NCBI GenBank assembly: GCA_025403435.1
Contig: CM046333.1
Coordinates: forward strand, 31,083,521 to 31,147,520
Direction: 5' to 3'
Source of the DNA: Artocarpus heterophyllus
Lineage: Eukaryota > Streptophyta > Magnoliopsida > Rosales > Moraceae
DNA: 64,000 nt
The notes under the pieces were generated by a model, which searched no databases, was not told where the DNA came from, and worked only from the letters and a program-made list of their open reading frames with translations. This document shows, piece by piece, positions 10,861 to 23,865 of this stretch; the first letter of the stretch is position 1, and every line of letters starts with the position of its first letter. The position numbers and the translations under genes were made by a program.

Positions 10861-12339
10861 TAAGAGGTGGCCTAGCCCTTTTTTCTCAAACTTTTACCAT
10901 CACCGTCGTAATTTCCCATGACTCGAGCCACAGATCAAATTTCCCTTTCCTTTTCACCTCATCATTTCAATGATGAAGAAGTTGTAGCAGCGATGAAGGT
11001 TTGTTTTCTTACTTTTTTTTTTAGTTACTGGTTTCAGTTGAAAAGTTCTCAATGAAAAGGAAAACAAAAATAAGGAAAATAAAAACAAAAAAAGAAATCA
11101 TCTAACTAGAATATTTTAGTAAATTGCCTCTAGAAAACACCCACAAGGCATGCACATGCTTGATTCCGTTAGACTTTGGGTTGATCCTGACAGAAGTCCA
11201 TCAATTGCCAAGGTTTAGAGGATTCATCGGTTATTTTTTTAGAAAAAAAAAAAGAAAGAAAGACCAAAGTGTTACCTACTAAAGTTTTAAGAGATCACTG
11301 ATACAATTACTCAATTTTATGGAAGAAAACACGGCAATAAAATGAGCTGAAACCAATATCTAAACTCATTTCTCAAAGGGTTTAGAGGATTTTCATTCCA
11401 AAATAAACTATTAAAAGATCATAAAATCTAAATTAAACTAAATTGATTGCAATACAAAATTTTTTTATTGATTTGAACTAATATTTTATCAATATGTTTC
11501 TAATCATTTTTAGAACCAAACCTATGCAAAGATAAACATTCATGTATTTCTCAGTCATAAACAAATATAACTCATAACGTAAAGTAAGTATTTCATAATA
11601 AAAATAAAACCTCTAAAGTTAGAAATTATTCATCAATAACAAAAATAAAATTTTCAAATCTATATGAAGCAACATATCTACAAAGAAATTTATCACGAAA
11701 CAAAAACATAACTATCTAATTATATTTTGACAAATGTATAAAATATATGTGCTTTGAAAAATTTATATAAATAAAAGTTGGTTTCATTTGGCTGTTTTAG
11801 GGGTAAAATCACAATCAAACCAACTTAATTGGTTTTGTGAAAAATCAAACCTAACTAAGCCAATTATTAATTTTTCTTTTGTTCATTTGGTTTGGTTTAG
11901 ACAGTTTAATGGGCTTGGTTGGTTTGGTAAATTGAAAGTATAAAAGCAAAAATATCTAAAATAACTTACAAAATAAAGTTAGTAAAATAACTTTTTAATT
12001 TTTATGTTAAATTACCGCAGTCGCGTAGTTGTTTAGAAGTTTAATTTGAAAATGACTCCAAAGTGACTCTGCTGCACCACTTTTTACATTGCATATGATC
12101 ATGTTCGCTTGATGAAAAATAAAAATAAAAATAAAGACGATATTTTGCTAATTTCAATTTATAGAGTAGTCAGTTTGATAATTTCAATTTACTAGCTAAC
12201 TCCCTGTAAAACTGCAAACCAAACCAACAAAATAATTGTTTTTAAATTGTTTAGCCAGTTTGATATCTTTGGCAAAATTCAAATCAATCCAAATTGCTTA
12301 TTACTTGTTTGGTCGGTTGAGGTTTATACTTAAACCTCT
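10861..12339. other. AT-rich intergenic DNA, no gene seen
   Basis: Nothing is recognisable apart from a stretch (about 11780-12330) rich in TTGGTTTGGTT on one strand and its complement. That pattern is often seen in decayed non-autonomous hAT-type elements, but no matching termini were found. Confidence 0.4.
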
Positions 12340-14290
12340 TGATAGTGGAGGATAGGCCCAGATATCAAGGGAGGCAATTATGCTTCTGCTTAGTTTGACC
12401 ACCAAGATGAAGCTGCCATGTGTAGAGTGATGTTACTAGGGCAATAGAGTGATACTCCCTCATTCTCCCAAACAGAGCGAGACTTGGAACAATAACTGTT
12501 GAGTCCGAGGACTCTCGATAAAAGTCTGGACAGAAGTGTACTCGGCCTAACCGCTGACTAGTCACACTAGGGAGCTACTGTTATGGATGTCCTTGAACCA
12601 CCTTGCCGACGACCCTTTACGGGTATCACACCCGAGAAGATCCCCCATTATGATTGTATTATCTATCGTTCCTCTAGCCACTACTGTCATCATTACAAGG
12701 AGACAGAAGTCGACCAAACTGGAGCTTGCATGTAACCAATACATTACGGTGCTTTGTTGCTCTTCTGCTTATACGCCGACCAAAGTAGTCTGACTAGACA
12801 TGCCAGTACTTGCATATGCAATGGCTAATAATGTACAAGACCACCATATGCCAACATCTTAACTGTCCACTAGCAAATCCTCTATTTGAGGAGATTGTGA
12901 CATTTGTCACTCGGATCTCGAGTAAAAAGGTTCACAACCTATCTAAATTAAATACTATAAATAGAAGCATTAACTCCATTCTAAAGATAATGGAGTCTCT
13001 TTTGCTCATGCTCTATTTCTTCTAGTGCTCACCTTGATTAGCAAGCTGGCTTGAGCGTTGGAGTGCCTTTGGTATAGACCATAGCAGTGTCCCTCACTCC
13101 AAGGCATTTTCCTTTCTTGTAGATTTGAGTAGACGCCACTAGAAATTATTTGCTTCACGACGGTCTAAAAGTCGTGAAAAGTTTACATGACGATCAAAAA
13201 ATCGTCGTGTAATCATCCGTCGTGGTACAAAACAAAGCTTATAGGATGGTTTTTTTTACTGTTGTATAAGGTAGGTCTTAAGTTCAGTTTTGGCACGTTT
13301 TCAGCGCATCTTACACAACGGTTTTTTACAAAAACTGTCATATAAACTATAACTTTTTACGATGGTTTTGATTAAAAAACATTGTAGAAAATTGGTCAAA
13401 ACAAAAAACTGAATTTTTTATTTCCCATAGCATGACCAGCCCCATTTCTTATCCATTAATCCAAAGCCTTAATTACAAAATCATATATTTACAGTTAACT
13501 TAAAAATTTTTACAACACATGTCACATAAAACAAAGTTTACAACACATGTTCAAATGTACAAAAATTTCTACTACTACCTAAAAACATGTAAACCTATTT
13601 AAATAGTTAACCCACTCAATTCTAACTTGAAGAAATTCTTAATAATGTCTTATTGAATTATATTATTATGAGTATTATATTAACAATATTGTTATAAAAA
13701 TAATAATAATATATTAATATTCTTAATTTATAATTTTTAATAATAATTTATTAATTTGTATTAGTATTAGCATTAAACAATAATATTGTTATGATAATAT
13801 TACAGAAATATTTAATTGTACTTAATATTCTAAATATATTTATCATCGTAAATTATTATTATATCATTAATTTAATATTAATATTACTATAAATATTGAC
13901 AAGATCTTTATAATACCATTGTAGGTTTACACCACAGTTTCTCTAAGAAACTAATGTCTAAGCTGGGTAAAAAAACTAAACTTTACATGACGTTTTTTTC
14001 TAAAAAACGTCGTGTAAGCCTATTTTAAAAACCATCATGGTAATTTCTATTTCCACAATAGTTTTCATTTTTTTATCTCCCCACATTTTTTTCCCACACT
14101 TAACATGATGGTTTTACATAAACTACCATGTAACAAATATTATATAATAAACAATTTCTACTAGTGAACCCTAGAAAGAGAATTACTATACACAGGCGCA
14201 CGTGGTGTTATGTCATTCAAGAACATCAATAGTGAGGTTCATACTTTGTCTTCAACTTTAACAGCAGGATGCCAACAACAACTATTGTAC
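12340..14290 (+). repeat. Ty3/gypsy Tat-type LTR-like segment, interrupted by CACTA element
   Basis: The 12340-13136 part is richer in GC than its surroundings. It has a TATA box (CTATAAATAG) at about 12955, followed after about 100 bp by GCTTGAGCGTTGGAGTGCCT, a phrase I associate with the R/U5 part of Tat/Ogre-type LTRs. Similar LTR-like sequence (ACACAGGCGCACGTGG) resumes after the CACTA insertion at about 14190. LTR boundaries and primer site were not resolved, and no coding part is adjacent. Open frames at 12587-12793 and nearby are not convincing genes. Confidence 0.45.
13137..14166. mobile_element. non-autonomous CACTA (En/Spm-like) element, 1,030 bp
   Basis: The left end is CACTAGAAATTATTTG. 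The right end, read inward on the minus strand, is CACTAGTAGAAATTGTT. The subterminal regions carry several inverted repeats built on ACGACG(G)TTTT: a 7-bp stem at 13155-13177, a near-perfect stem at 13183-13212, another at 13983-14017 and one at 14103-14131. No transposase is present and the middle is plain AT-rich DNA. A matching 3-bp target duplication is not visible (CGC on the left, AAC on the right). Mobility would depend on a transposase supplied elsewhere. Confidence 0.78.
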
Positions 14291-15110
14291 CAAAGGTGGT
14301 GACGACTAGCTAGGGTCAGGGTTTAGGGTTTCAAATTTATGATCTATGGTTTTTCAACTTTAAGATTTCCATAAAAATAGGATGTTTTAAATGGTTAATA
14401 GAACATAATGTTTTAACCAAATAAGCATTTATAAAATTTTGTTTTAAATCAAGGAGAAAAAATGGTAAAATAATTAGACATATATTTTTAAAATAAATAA
14501 AGAGAGAAGAAAATCCTTCCTACAAATTTATTACTATTTAAAAAGCAACGTAAAAAGAAAATTAGAAACAAGTCACTTGAAAAATCGACATGACAATGTG
14601 AGTACATTGAACTATCTACATCATTGAGAACCTAAGTTATTTCATCTAGGACTTCAAGCTTCCAAATAAATTGCCTAATAGTGTTTTTTAATCAAATCAT
14701 AATTATCTTCTGTCATGTATATGAACTAAACATGATGTTTTATTTAGTCTATTAGTGACTCAATACCTTTTTCTTTATTATTTTGCACTCCTGTACCTTA
14801 TCCTAAAATTACCTTTTAAACTAATTTTGAGCATTAATGGGGGTATTGTAACATGGCAACTTATAAATTTACAAAAGCAATTATATTAATTCCAAAAAAA
14901 ATAATTTCAAGAGTTTTCAAGGGTAATGACGAGAATACTTGCACAAAATTTAATAAATTCTATAAAATAACATATTTTCAAAACTATTAGAATTAAATAG
15001 CATAATTAATTAACTTTTTAATAGATAACATTTTTAAAGTTTTTTAAAAGTTTTAAGCATGCAGTTTTTTTAGTTTATTCCAAATTCAATTAGCCCCAAA
15101 TGAAAAACCA
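14291..15110. other. AT-rich DNA, no gene seen
   Basis: No coding or structural signal was found. A phrase AGGGTTTAGGG near 14320 resembles the plant telomere unit but is isolated. Confidence 0.5.
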
Positions 15111-15600
15111 TAACCCTAATCATAACTCTTGACTACAAATTAGAAAACCTTCTCTCTCTTTCCTCTCTCCCCTCTATGATGATGGCGTGGTGACAATGAG
15201 ACAACAATTTGGTGACAACGAGTTCCTTCTCTCTTTGTAAGATCAATTGTCGTGCTCCTCAATGTCTTCTCCTTCGATGGCATTGAAGCATTTCATTCGG
15301 CTGCGATCACTAACTCTGACCTGACTTTGACAGCCTTCGTCGAAGACAAAGCAACCTGGGAGATCGGGACTCCGTCGCTACTTCGTATGTCGCCATTGAA
15401 GACGAAGCAACTTGGGAAACAGGGAGCTCATATACCTTCCTATTGCGGGGATTTACTTTGCGACTAGCTATCGCGATCGTTGCCATCATGGCCTCATGAG
15501 GTTTCACGGCAATGGTTGGCCTCACAATGTTTGTTGTGCTCTTTGCCTGTGGAATAAGGGAGAGGAGAGAGAGTGAGAAGGGTGACAGGAACCAAGTAGT
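15111..15600. other. unidentified GC-richer segment
   Basis: This patch is richer in GC than the kilobases around it. It starts with a CT-rich tract (CTTCTCTCTCTTTCCTCTC) and ends with a GA-rich tract (GAGAGGAGAGAGAG). It contains an internal imperfect direct repeat (AGACAAAGCAACCTGGGA at about 15344 and AGACGAAGCAACTTGGGA at about 15402). A 71-codon frame (15252-15467, starting MLLNVFSFDGIEAF) and an overlapping minus frame exist, but neither is recognised. It could be a captured gene fragment or the end of a DNA transposon. Confidence 0.3.
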
Positions 15601-17208
15601 ATTTTGAAAATTTTTAAATTTCTAGGTCCAAAAAAGTACTCTTAATCTCATTTTCCAAAATTATGCTATTAATTTTTTTTCGCTCCCTCAAATTTTCTAT
15701 TTCTCTCATTCTTCTAATTTCAAAGGGAAAAAATTTTATCATCCATTTAGGGTTTTTGTTGTGATCAAAACTGATTCTGATAGTTAACATACTAAGAGCT
15801 CTAAAAATAAACCTATATATTTATAAAGTAAATAACAATCATACATGTTTGACTATTTCATAGCCGAGTAAATGACTTGTTAGAAACAAACGTCAGGTGC
15901 TCGTTCCTCTTTTATTTCTCTCCGTTTTTGAAGTCGCATTTTATGGTTCTCATATCCATATATAAAAATTAAAACTTAAATTTAAAGTGATTACTAACTT
16001 TGATTTACAACTAAAAAGGCAGACTTAGCATTGATTTACAACCAAAAAGGAAGACTTAGCACGTTTCAATCAGATTGTTACTCCCTAATTAGTAGCTCAA
16101 CCAAGCCCCTATTTTATATAATTAAAGAGATAAAAAGAAAACTAAAAATAAAGAAGTTTACAATTATGCAATATTGCAAACCTAATTAAAAAATTCAACC
16201 CCAAGCATAAAATCATTTGTACATTTTGAACCTTATGCTTTCAAATATAAAGACTGTAGGCATCTTTCCTTTCGAAATTATTGGTCATGTTTTTACACAT
16301 CTTGTTAAGTTCTACCAATTTATCCAAAAACCCAAAAATATAAGTTCTCGTCACATATGTGACCAGACCAACATAAGAAATACGTGTGAATTTTTATGAA
16401 ACATCTATATCTAAGATATTCTATGTAATAGATTGTAGTCTATAGTCTATGGTGCTTTTTTAATATTTTTTATTTTTTCAATATTTTTCATAAATATATT
16501 AATTTTTATTTTTTTTACAAAAAAATTCTTACTTAAACATTTCTTTAGTATCCATTAAAAATATTATTTTCTCAAATGTAGCTCTAATCAATACCTTTCT
16601 AAATGATTTTTCCTATCAAAACATTTTTTTTAAATATTTTAAAAGATTTTTTTAATTCTCACTTTTATTGTGTAAGTGTTTTAAACAAACATAAATGAAA
16701 TGCCTTTATAAACAAATATTACTTCACAAAAATAAATACAAAATAATTAGTAAAATAATAGTTGAATCAAAACAACTAATTGTCTATTAAATTTTACAAT
16801 GATATATATTTAGAAGAATTGTCTTTATACTAAAACATTGTTAATATATATACTTAAAATAACTTGATTTTTTTTTGCAAAAAAATTATATATATATATA
16901 TATATATATTTAACATATATATAAAGTGAGAATAAGTTTCATGCAATGTTCTCAGGATGCTCGAAACTTGGAACGCTTCGTCGTTACTTTTTACGAAATG
17001 TTTTTTTCTTTTTTCCAAAAAAACATTTTTTTCTTTTTTTCTCAAAACTTTTTTTTTTTCTTTCGAAAACCTTTTTTTATTTTAAAGTTTTTTTGTAACA
17101 TGCGCAGAGTGTGTGCTCTTCCACTTGTATATATAAAAGATAAAAGCAAGTTTAATAGGGGAGCGAAACGTCCCTCATACTAATATATATAGAAGTGAGG
17201 GAGGTTTT
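15601..17208. other. AT-rich DNA with poly-T tracts and (AT)n, no gene seen
   Basis: Contains an (AT)n microsatellite at about 16887-16911 and long T runs at 17000-17095. The phenylalanine-rich open frame at 16926-17183 is translated from those T runs. No family was recognised. Confidence 0.55.
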
Positions 17209-18589
17209 TGTAACGCCCCCTTACAGACGTCACAGGAACCGTTAACTTATATCATTATCTCTTAATTATTTGATGGAAAAACCTAAACTTGTAAGTATTA
17301 TCTAATTATTAACCTAGGAATTTTTGTGCAAAATTTATTTATTTAATATTACCATGTGAATATATGAATTTAAAAAAATTTAATTTATTTTTAACCAGTT
17401 AAATTGCTACCAATTGTATATTGCTAGGACTTCTTAGGACCTCATCTATCAATAACGTCAATACTTACTTACCAAAAATGATTTTCCTCCTCGGTTAGCC
17501 CAACGAAATACTCAAGGTATTTGGCTAAAAGACTACTTGCAAAGATCGTTAGTTTAACATAATAAATTTGAAATATGAAAGCAATTTATAGTCCATAAAT
17601 TATTACAACCAAAATTCATAAAAGTGGCTCATAACGTGTGGAATTAAATTTAAACATAGCCGCATTTAAATTTTATTTCATGTCATAACTCTGTGATCCA
17701 ACACCATCATCCTTGCACGTACATCTGTCCTTCCATCCTCCATCCATCGCTATGGCCCTACCCTTATCTGCAACATGATTAACTTATGTAAGCGTTCAGC
17801 CTAGTAAGTATATTACGGAATCTCACAAAACATAATAACAACTTTAATCATAGTAGGAATCATTTCGTCTTTGATATAGTCATCATAGTGCATATGGCAT
17901 GCTTTGTAAGAACATATTTTTCCTTTTTTATGTTAAAAACATTCATTTTAATCTTTAAGGCCCTGGCATTGCACTATTAACATCATTAGGGCATGCCGTC
18001 ACGAGAGGAAAGGGGTAGCAAATCCCAAACCAAATATGACAAGTCCACCTTGTGGGACAAATATCATTGTCATCATCATCGTCATCATCATTGGGCGTGC
18101 AATGCCTTAATTAGGTGATACATAGATGTATATATACATATATATATATATATCTTTGAAAACGTCATATGCATCATGAAACAATGATGTAAACATCCAT
18201 CAAAAGACACTCTTCATAACCATGGTAAAAGGATTCTTTTGAATGAGAAATGCATAAACATTAATAACATAATAAAACTTAACCTTTCTCAAAACTTTTC
18301 ACAATTCTTAATTATTTTACAGGTGAGAATGTCCTTACTTGTGTTGTAAAAATTCTTACTCAACCTCTTGCAAGTGGACGGTTTCCTTTCTATTTCCAAC
18401 GACTCAAGTGCCTCAAATTTCTTTAATTTTATAACATGGTAATAAAAGAAATATTCTCGGTATAAGAACATCCTCAAAATATCCTATTAAATGTCATTAT
18501 AACAAACAATTCTGTACTTGATCAATTAAACTAACTTAACCTATTATCACAATTAAGATAAGTAGATTATCTCAACCCAGTAGTCAACA

Positions 18590-19230
18590 CTCTCTGATTT
18601 TTATAAAATCATAGAAAATTACAATGGCTGTCAAATTTTTACACAATGTTCCTAACATACATATATATCATCAAAAAAAATTCTCATGACATTCGGATTC
18701 AAATAAGTGCCATTTTCATTTTTTTTTTAAATACACAACTTGGCTTCTGGACGAGTAACATGGATAGCCCATAATCCATGAATTTTAAAAAATCACATAA
18801 AATTTAAAATAACTTGAAATTTTTACTACATATTCCCAACATCCATAGGAAGTACTAGATTTAATTTCTTCACAATTGAACTAATTTAATTTGATCTTTT
18901 GTGCACTACAATTCACACCTTTGTTGCTGAAATTTTGGTTTAGGCAGTGGCAATTAACGAATTTTAGAAAATCATCAAAATTCCAATGTCTTTGAAATTT
19001 TTACAGGACATAATAGAAATTTAGACATATGGACCTACCATCAAAATTAATTTCATCAAGTTTGAGCAACTATAAGTATTTTTTTGACATTTTTGATTTC
19101 ACAACAACAATCTACCACTATGAACGAAATGCAGGCAGTCAACAATCAACGAATTTTATAAAATCCTACAAAATTTTAATTGATCTAAAATTTTAGTATA
19201 GCATTCTTAACATCTGAACATAGTACCAGA
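18590..19230. repeat. four diverged direct repeats, about 180-190 bp apart
   Basis: A phrase of the type GAATTTTA.AAAATCA.A..AAATT....AAATTTTTA..ACA..TTC..AACAT recurs at about 18596, 18780, 18958 and 19152 within the solo LTR. The units are only moderately similar, so this is an old internal amplification. Confidence 0.5.
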
Positions 19231-20470
19231 AAAAATTTCATTATGTTTGAATCATTCGAAGTATTTTTCAACTATGCTAACTTTTACAAAATGTTACAGT
19301 AAAATTACCAAAACAATGAGTTGTATTTATTCTACAATTTATTTCTCCAATTCTAACGTTTGCATGTGGCTAAAAATTTGTAATCATAAACTAGACATAT
19401 CAATGAGTAGTCTCAAATTTTTAGCATTAAACACATCCTATAACATCATCAAACAAATCATCACATTCAAAAGCCGTTTAAGAGATCATAAGAACATCAT
19501 TTAGTATAAATTTCCAAACAAATAAAAGATGGTCTCATATGAACCTGGAAATTTTTTTTATAGGAGATGCCTAAAATAGAGATATACAATGCCCAAAAGA
19601 AATTTTCATAAAATCTCATTTCGATTCTTCCTGGAAAAATTTTGAAGTATAGGTTTTCACCTAAAAACATGATTAAAAATAATTATTCATATTTTTTTTT
19701 GTTTCTTAACAAAATCAAACATTAATTCATATCAAATCATTCCCACAAAAGACATAATATTAGAGTAAAAAATTTGGTATAAAAATATATAGAAAATCGA
19801 CCTCAAAATTTGGTTAAAGTTCCATTCTAGCCCAACGGCAGTTTCGGCAAAACATGCCGTAACTCGTCCGTTTAGCTTCTGATTTGGGAGGAAAGCTCTG
19901 TTCTCTATTTGGGAAGTGTTTGTGATTGTAGAGAGTGGAGTTTAAAGGCACGAGTAGTCATATATCGTAGTGGCATAAGTTGGCCGAGTGTGCCCGTATG
20001 CACTTGGCCATGGAGCAACAAAAGAGGGAGGAGAGAAAGGAAGGAAGAGAGATGTTGAAGGTTGATTGTCTATAAGCTTAAACAAACTTAGATTTCAAAA
20101 ACACACAAAATTGAAAATTTTGTAAAAAGTTTAGAAATTTCGAATCTAACCTTGAATCGAAGCTTCAATCCGCGTTCTCGGTTGCCGAATCACGTCCCCG
20201 AGCTTCCTCCTTGCTATCCCGAAGCTTGGATTCGAATTTGTTTTCAAAAATTTTGAGAGAGAATTTGAGAGAGAGGGAGACTCACGGTGAAGGAGAGAAG
20301 AGAGAGAGAGAACCGGAGAGTGAGGAGAGAGAGAGGAAGGAAGGAAATAAATAGAGAAAATCGTTGGGCGGTTTTACTGTGCGAAAACCATGTGCCGCCC
20401 ACGGTTTTACAAAACGGAGTATTTTTAACATTTTATAAATTGTTGTGTTTTAAAACTCAAAGCATCATTT

Positions 20471-20764
20471 TAAAACAATAAGAAATCTTTTGAACACATC
20501 AATTTAACAAAACAACCAAAATTTCAAAATCCAACCCAATAATCTAATTAATGTTAAAACGTTAATTATGGCACACTAATTCATCATTTATAGTACATTA
20601 ACATTAAATAAATTTCGTAAAACAATAAGAAATCTTTTGAACACATCAATTTAACAAAACAACCAAAATTTTAAAATCCAACCCAATAATCTAATTAATG
20701 TTAAAACGTTAATTATGGCACACTAATTCATCATTTATAGTACATTAACATTAAATAAATTTCG
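20471..20764. repeat. 147-bp tandem duplication, two copies
   Basis: 20471-20617 and 20618-20764 are each 147 bp and differ at a single base as read (C or T in AAATT(T/C)AAAATCC). The duplication lies at the right end of the solo LTR. Near identity means it is much younger than the diverged repeats at 18.6-19.2 kb. Confidence 0.92.
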
Positions 20765-20776
20765 GAGTATTACACA

Positions 20777-23700
20777 GTATTTTTCCTTTTGGTAGTCAAT
20801 GACTTCCTGACCTTCCAAACAAATTATCAGACAACAAATAGGAAACAAATCAATAAGGGTTATCAGGTGATATGAAGTAATTTATTCATAATCCCAGTCC
20901 AATCAATTAGCAGGGTACTTATTAGAATGTGGTAACTGATTTTATTGTTGAAAAATCTATTTGCATGGATTTAAGATACCACATGATGGGTGCATTTACT
21001 ACGTATGAAAGAAAAAAGTTGGGGAACAACGAGTGGTTTCTTTGTCCTTCTTCATGCATTTACTTCCAAAATCAATCAATCACGAGAGTTTAGTAAAGCC
21101 AACAAAATATAAAAAGAAAAGAAAAAATCATTGATTTTTACTTATTTATCTGGTTTTGACTCCTATCAAAAAAAAAAAAATTTAATAAACATTAGAAAGC
21201 AAATAAATTATTATCATTTTCTTTTATGTATGGTAAACGCACCCTAAATTTCATGAATCTTTGTCAAAATTAGAGAGAAATTCCGAGGATGAAAAATCGT
21301 TATCATGTATTACGTGGCAGTTGTGAATTTTTTTAAAGTAGAAAATAAAATTGAAGCCCAATATTTGGTTCAACCACTTCACATATTCGTTAACTCATGC
21401 CACGTTTCAACTATTTAATTATAACATGGTCTGAATATTCCTCTTATCTGATTTAGAAAGATTGAGAGGAAATACATACCGCTAAATGGCATGGATTGAA
21501 CTTTTTGTTTTTTTATGGGTTGGATTGAAGATATATTTGTTATGCATTATGGCTATGTTTTGCAAGAAAGACAACTAAGTGCTATTCCTTTAAACATTTG
21601 TAGATTTTTGTTTTTGTTGTATTCAGTGGATTCGTTGAGAATTTTAGTTTAATGTGACATTTTGCGAAATAAAAAAAATGTAATTGTTCATCACAAAAAG
21701 AAAGATGGAGAATAAAGAAAGTTGTTAAAAAAAAAAAAAAAAAACTAATGCGCAATGTGGACAATAAGGAGTTCAAAATGCTGTAGAGAAAATAAATGGT
21801 TAAGAAGTAAATAAAAGGTTTGAGGAGATGATGTTAGGGAGAATAGAGTTGAAAAAAATGATTTTTTTTTTAAGGGATATAAAAAGGTAAATTGATTTGG
21901 TAGTCTTCAACCATTCACAAAAGGGAGCATTTGGTCCCCAATTTTTTCATTTATTTATTGACCCTAGCCTTTGATTTTAGTTGTTGAGTGACTAATTTAA
22001 CGGTTAAGCCATTAATTTTGAGGATCATTTTGTCACTTTTTTGATAATTTTAGGGATCGGTTGGCCATATTTCTTCTTCTAAAATTAACGGTATGATCAT
22101 TAAATTGGTCTTTTAACAAGTAAAATCAAATGTTAAGATCGGTTTAATAAAAAAAAAAAAAAAAAGCTAGAACTAAATGCTCACTAAAATAAAAGGTCGA
22201 GGACTACTAGGTCAATTTATTTAAAAAAAATGATAAACACTAATATGCTACTTGAATTTACAAATCATAACGATCGTGAAATGTCCCTGTAAATCTCTAA
22301 TTAAATTCAGTTAACGAAGTGTACTATTATAGTAGGGGGAAAAAATCAAGAGTTGTCGTTGTAATTATACTTCAGGGAAAAAAAGAAGGAAAAAAAAAAA
22401 AAAAAAGAAGAGAATTGTGTTCCTTTTGTAATCCAACGCCAAAGGATGCGGGCGAAGTATGAGGAGTGCTCTAGCACCAGATCGACACTTTTTTCTATTG
22501 GGTGCTAACTCTAATTATTGACCTCGAATCAATTTTTTGGTATCTAGTACAGTAGTTTTTTGGAGTAGGTTATTATTAGTTGTCTATGACACACTTTCTT
22601 TTTTTAAATAGTATTAGGACCTTGTTTCTTTGTTTCTCTATTTTTTTTATTGGGTGTAGAAACTTGGCATTTAAAATACGTTAGCAATATGTATGCAAGC
22701 GTTTTATTATGTTACGGGTCAAACCTATTTTGCATTCTGGCTTAAACCTATTGCCATTTTGAAGATTGGAACTCTTTTTATGAGGAAGTAGGGATCCAAA
22801 CTTTGAGCTGGGGAAATTTAAGGCAGACGTCCTTTGTCACCGTTTTTATTATTATTATTATTATTATATTTCCTGATATCTCCCTCTATATGTATCTCTA
22901 AATTCTTTCGTTTCATTTTTGTTTGTGTATGCTTTGGCAACTTGTATTGCAAAAGTTTTATGACGCTTCTTTATTTTTCCTCTAAATATCTTTAACGGAC
23001 ATTAAATGAGAATAGGCTTCGTGGGAAATCTCCTTGCATTTGAAACCACAAAATGTTTAATTTTAAATTTTTACTTTTCTTCTTCCCTTCCTTTTGTTTT
23101 TTCCTTTTTTTGTCTTTTCCTCTTTTTTCTTTTTCTTTTTTTTTATTCTTGCTTCTTCTCCATACATTATTGTTTTTTCCCTTTACAAATGTGCTCTTTA
23201 ATTTTTTTTTTTTTCAAAACTCTCTCAAATACAATTTCTGTGCATCCCTAATAAATAATCTTTAAAGACAGCATGTTTTTCAATCGATCTGCCTGGGGTC
23301 TCTTTTTCCTCACCGTCTTTGTTCTTTGTTGTTTGCTTTAATTTTTTTTTTAATTTCTCCCTTCTTTTTTGTTTATATCTTTGAGTTCTTTTCAACAACA
23401 TTCTCAACTACTATTTGTCTTACACATACCGTCCTATTATTGCCTCACAATGCAAAATTGTTGATATTGGATTACCTTTCTCTTATGCCTATAGCTATTG
23501 TGATTCTGAGTTTTGATTTATTACAAAGAACTCTATTTTAGTTTATTCTATTATTTTGACTTTTGTCTTCAAGAGAGAGAAGATTTTTATGTTTGCTTCT
23601 CTCTCTTAATTTTACCTGAAATCTATAGGATTTCTTCCCCTTCATTGTGAGCCATGTTTTTAAAATGTTTGGCCTAAAATTATTCTTAAATTGTTTTTTC

Positions 23701-23860
23701 AAGAATTATTTTTCTTATATTACGCAATATTTTGAAAACGAGTTTTTCAAACAAGTTGCGAAAGTTAAAATACTATTCAGTTCTGGGCTTCACCGATCTA
23801 TTTTGTTTCAAATGACACTGCAAACACTATAGGATATATCTATTGGATACTTATATTTTT
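20777..23860. other. AT-rich DNA with homopolymer runs, no gene seen
   Basis: Long A runs lie at 21168, 21727, 22148 and 22389. A pyrimidine-rich tract at about 23080-23215 gives spurious phenylalanine/leucine-rich frames. (ATT)n lies near 22848-22866. No transposon family or conserved gene was recognised. Confidence 0.5.
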
Positions 23861-23865
23861 TTTAT

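Larger units (their letters stand above)
17209..20776 (-). repeat. probable solo Ty3/gypsy LTR (about 3.6 kb)
   Basis: The ends are TGTAACGCCCC on the left and GGAGTATTACACA on the right, so both strands start with TGTAA-type termini when the CA at 20774 is used. If the element ends at 20776, the flanks are GTTTT (17204-17208) and GTATT (20777-20781), a 4/5 match for a 5-bp duplication. On the minus strand, a TATA-like CTATTTATT near 20348 is followed by a CT-rich leader (20240-20340). This is typical of long chromovirus (Tekay/Del-type) LTRs. No primer site or polypurine tract adjoins it, so it is read as a solo LTR. No protein is encoded; the open frames inside are weak. Confidence 0.55.

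Noticed and set aside
14318..14330. Telomere-like AGGGTTTAGGG
   Set aside because: Single isolated occurrence with no array.
16926..17183. Phenylalanine-rich frame
   Set aside because: Translation of T homopolymer runs; no conserved motif.
20287..20481. Arg/Glu-rich frame
   Set aside because: Product of a GA repeat in the CT-rich leader of the solo LTR (opposite strand).
23006..23265. Two overlapping hydrophobic frames resembling membrane proteins
   Set aside because: Both come from a pyrimidine-rich tract; overlapping frames with the same composition indicate low complexity.
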